A stretch of DNA of 64,000 nucleotides from Temnothorax longispinosus (taxonomy: Eukaryota; Arthropoda; Insecta; Hymenoptera; Formicidae). The stretch spans positions 585,441-649,440 of the forward strand of contig NC_092368.1 in assembly GCF_030848805.1 (NCBI RefSeq). The letters run 5' to 3'. Numbering within the stretch: the first letter of the stretch is position 1; every line of letters starts with the position of its first letter. Both the position numbers and the translations under genes were made by a program. Shown here piece by piece: positions 60,854 to 64,000 of the stretch. The notes beneath the pieces were generated by a model that did not search any database, was not told where the DNA came from, and saw nothing but the letters and a program-made list of their open reading frames with translations.

Positions 60854-61660
60854 ATAAAAAGTTATAATATAATCTAATAATAATACAGTATCCATTTACT
60901 TTATCACATCTCGTTCATAACATAATAATTATCTGCATTAGTTTATCAAAAGCATCCTTTAAATGCGTGTACAATTTTCCAAATGTTCACAAGTCATGTA
61001 ACTTAGGATCATCTACATCAAAGGTGCCGACGCTGTATTGCAAGTGTTGCAACCGTGTAATAGCTAGACTGTGCTGGAACGCGCATAGCCTATCCCCCTC
61101 CATTTGATAAAATGGTCAGACTGTGCGTCATAGCGGACAAAGCTATCTCTTCCTTGCGTGTACTATCGAGATAGTTATCGAAAAACATTCTATTTTACTA
61201 ACAATTAGTTTCTCATTCAATTTTACTTCTATAAGTTAAAAACATTTAAATTAACTTTAATTACAATTTTTAATTCTATAAAATTTTTTATGTTTTCTTG
61301 AAATTCAGTTTTATTTAACAAAACATTTTTTCAATATATTTTCGTAAAAATATTTTTAAAACTTAGTATAATAACTGTTAGAATATTAGTCACGTCATCA
61401 GCACATCTCAGATAGACAGAGAAAGCCTTATTCGCAAGCAACTATTGCACTCACGTAGCTGACTAACTGTGGCCGAAGCAAAACAACGGCGTGCGCATTC
61501 CACTCTGTAGCTGATTTCAATGGTATAAAGTATAAACCAAGCCTGACTAACACGCGCTGAGCCACGGCCCCACTCGTGACTCTTTCTCCTACCTCGCACT
61601 CCTCGGAGCTCGGGCTCGGCTCCCCCCACTCTCCCACTCGACGCTTGTTCTTAACTTGTC
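60854..61660. other. no gene seen
   Basis: AT-rich DNA, then a GC-richer block (61400-61640). On the - strand that block contains gggccgtggctcagcgcg, which is A-box-like, but no B-box follows. Confidence 0.35.
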
Positions 61661-61915
61661 TTAAGGTCCGCGCACAATGAAAAACATAAGAAACAAGGAA
61701 CAGATATTAGCGATTAGGACTAAAGAATCAGGAATAAAGCTAACATTGATGCATGGCTTTCGATAAGTTAAAAATGTATTGCCTGTGTTATTCATTGTGT
61801 ATCCTGTTTCTGTTGCCTGTGTTTTTCATTGTGCATCCAGTTTTATTCCTGTTCCTTAGTCCTAATATTTAATATCTGTTCTTTGTTCATTATAGTTTTC
61901 ATTGTGCGGGGGCCT
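61661..61915. mobile_element. MITE with about 75-bp inverted ends (GGNCCNCGCACAATGAAAA)
   Basis: ggtccgcgcacaatgaaaaa...ggaacagatatta...ggactaaagaa...aggaataaag on the left is inverted on the right (cattgtgcgggggcc at the end). The interior also repeats part of the end sequence (cctgtgtt.ttcattgtg.atcc twice). No coding capacity. Confidence 0.7.
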
Positions 61916-63482
61916 TTACGAGCATCGTGCGTTTTTTGAAATATCACTTACTGCTTCTACGTTACAACGCGTATGCAAAATGACATTATAATTTGCATTG
62001 TTGTCTGAAGAAGTCGCACAACACAAAGCGAGACATTATGATCAATACCATACTGCTTTAAGCGTAGTAAGTAAATAAGAACGTTTACGACACGACGCCG
62101 TACGGCATCAATCAAACTACATCGGCTGCTACAGAAAAACATGATAGTGGTGAAAGTCTGAAGCGGTAAGAGTGAGATCAATGGCTCCTTCGCTTCTGGT
62201 TAGACAGGCCTGATATAAATTAATAACATTAAAGAACCACTAACCGCTTACTAAACTACTTTTTCAATTGAACGCAGCTAATATCAGAATCATCACAGAC
62301 CTGGAAAATTAGGAAAACCAGGAAAAGGCATGTTTAAATTGGTCAGGAAAAACCTAAAAAAAAATCAGGGAAATATATAAAAGCCTTGAATTTTAAACTT
62401 TGCTCACAATTTCCATAAATTGTCTTATTCTAAACAGTACTTATAATCTTTTAAATATCATATTTAATATTTATAGTCAAATGCGTTCAAAATTCACGCA
62501 CTTTACAAGTCATTTCTTATGTGTTACTACGAGGAAGCACTTTTGAAACGCTCTTGCGTCCATTTCTTATTTCATGTTTCTCTACTTCTTCTCTTGCAAT
62601 GGTAATCAACAAAATAATTAAAATTTACTTTTTATTCAGTACTTTTATTCAATCATCTTTTTTCCTCATAACTGTATTATATTTTTCAATATTTATTTAT
62701 TTTTTGTTGGCCTAACTTTGCATTCAGGATTATATTATGTTACTAAACTTGTAAATTTGTGTTGCTTCTAATAATATAACCTATTCCTGCAATCCTTGCT
62801 TCTAAATATCAAAATTTAAGATTACATGTTAGTCATGGAAAATTCTCTATTATCGAACTACAAAACATGGAAAAGTTAGGAAATCTCAAAATTCATTTTC
62901 TGTGACAATCCTAAATGTGTTTGACTGATTTTTTAAAAAGAATCCTGAAGTAACGATAATCGGCTTAGATTCTCTACGTTAATTATAGATACCGCTTAAT
63001 AAAAAAAAATGTTAAAACCGAATTATCAACATTTACAGCATCAAATTTTTTTCGAATTGGCTTTACTGAATTAAAAAATATAAAATCTTTTATAAAAATA
63101 TTTCTTATTAAACTTTTAAACTTAGCTTCAATGATTCAATGTTGTACTTTGATCTAATTCGAAAGTCGAGACACTTTCGATTTTTACACATAAATTATAT
63201 AACTTATATATTAAGCGAACGTTTCCACGAACTAACAGCTCTAGGTACAAAAAATGTGACACCAAGTAGTATAATTAAATATAATTTTTTAACTTTTTAA
63301 ATTCTTAGTCTCAAGTTTATCATCCCACTCATTATTCTTGTACATATTTTAAACGTATGTAAATGGGTTTTTAATTCTGTAAAGCCAATCCGAAGAAAAT
63401 TCGATACTGTAAATGTCGGTAAATTGCCGTCACTCCAGAATCCTTAAAGGAGTGGCACGACTAAAAATGATGTGCATCAAAG

Positions 63483-63487
<5 letters not shown>
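61916..63487. other. no gene seen
   Basis: AT-rich DNA. A stretch near 62300-62400 (ctggaaaattaggaaaaccagg, tcaggaaaaacc) has the look of a decayed dispersed repeat. Confidence 0.35.

Positions 63488-63523
<36 letters not shown>
63488..63523 (+). repeat. poly-A run (36 A)
   Basis: A homopolymer of 36 A. It could be the tail of a retroposed sequence inserted on the + strand, but no recognisable body precedes it. Confidence 0.9.
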
Positions 63524-63524
<1 letters not shown>

Positions 63525-64000
63525 GGACAGTGTGACAGAGCAATCAGACTTCTGAAAAGAAGAGAATAATTTTCCGGTTCTATCTCCAGAAATTCCTAGA
63601 AATTAAAGCGGTTGTATGACATGAAGTAGGGAATAGAAGCCATAATTAAATCTATGCGCATGTGCGTGCTCTTATATGTAGGTATCTCATTTTAAACAAT
63701 ATGTTTGTTATCATCTCACAACTAATTGTAAGTAATATATTTAATTACTATTTTTTAAGATTACCAGACATCACAGATGCGCGCTGTTTGGCGTTAATAT
63801 TATTACACTATTATTATTACATTCACTACAACCCCTTGATACACAAAACTGTCAAAATATGCGATGACAGATGCTCACGAAGTAAGTGCAGTGAGAGAAC
63901 CAATCAGCGTCGCGGAAAAACTTGTGGTTAATGATAACGTAGCCAATTGCAACGCATGAACAATCGCAACATGACCAAGTGCAACATCAATATAGTCAAT
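63524..64000. other. no gene seen
   Basis: Nothing that can be assigned; the window ends in AT-rich DNA. Confidence 0.35.

Overview
The window is eukaryotic nuclear DNA. It is AT-rich with scattered CpG-rich patches, has GT-AG introns, and is crowded with short inverted-repeat transposons, tRNA-derived SINE-like pieces and a decayed mariner. The one clear channel gene is of the pickpocket (arthropod DEG/ENaC) type, so an insect is well supported. The CpG-rich patches and the repeat style suggest Hymenoptera, perhaps an ant, but that is inference. One 500-base assembly gap lies at 1001-1500.

Only two protein-coding genes can be supported in 64 kb. (1) A complete seven-exon DEG/ENaC sodium-channel subunit lies on the + strand at 13403-18034. 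It encodes 562 aa with both membrane segments and the N-terminal His-Gly gating motif. (2) A very large C2H2 zinc-finger protein lies on the - strand at 53294-58222. It is essentially one giant exon of at least 1642 codons, and a 3' splice site at its upstream edge shows that more 5' exon(s) exist that I cannot place.

Layout: 1-13400 is non-coding with repeats; 13403-18034 is the channel gene; 18035-45280 is a long gene-poor stretch holding small palindromic elements, a TTAA-type MITE and a mariner relic; 45293-51045 is a large foldback DNA transposon; 53294-58222 is the zinc-finger gene; 58250-64000 holds SINE-like DNA, a second foldback element (59011-60298) and another MITE.

The most interesting object is the 5.75-kb foldback element at 45293-51045. 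It has a perfect 9-bp target duplication, terminal inverted repeats nearly identical over about 95 bp, and kilobase-scale arms that fold back on each other. Both arms carry a mirrored pair of mini-exons with intact splice signals. The right arm keeps an ATG-started 28-codon exon; the left arm has lost the ATG and gained 7 nt in its second exon. The 9-bp duplication and long inverted repeats point to the Mutator/MULE group, but no transposase is visible. A second finding is in the zinc-finger protein: a three-finger module, whose first finger lacks the final histidine, occurs four times.
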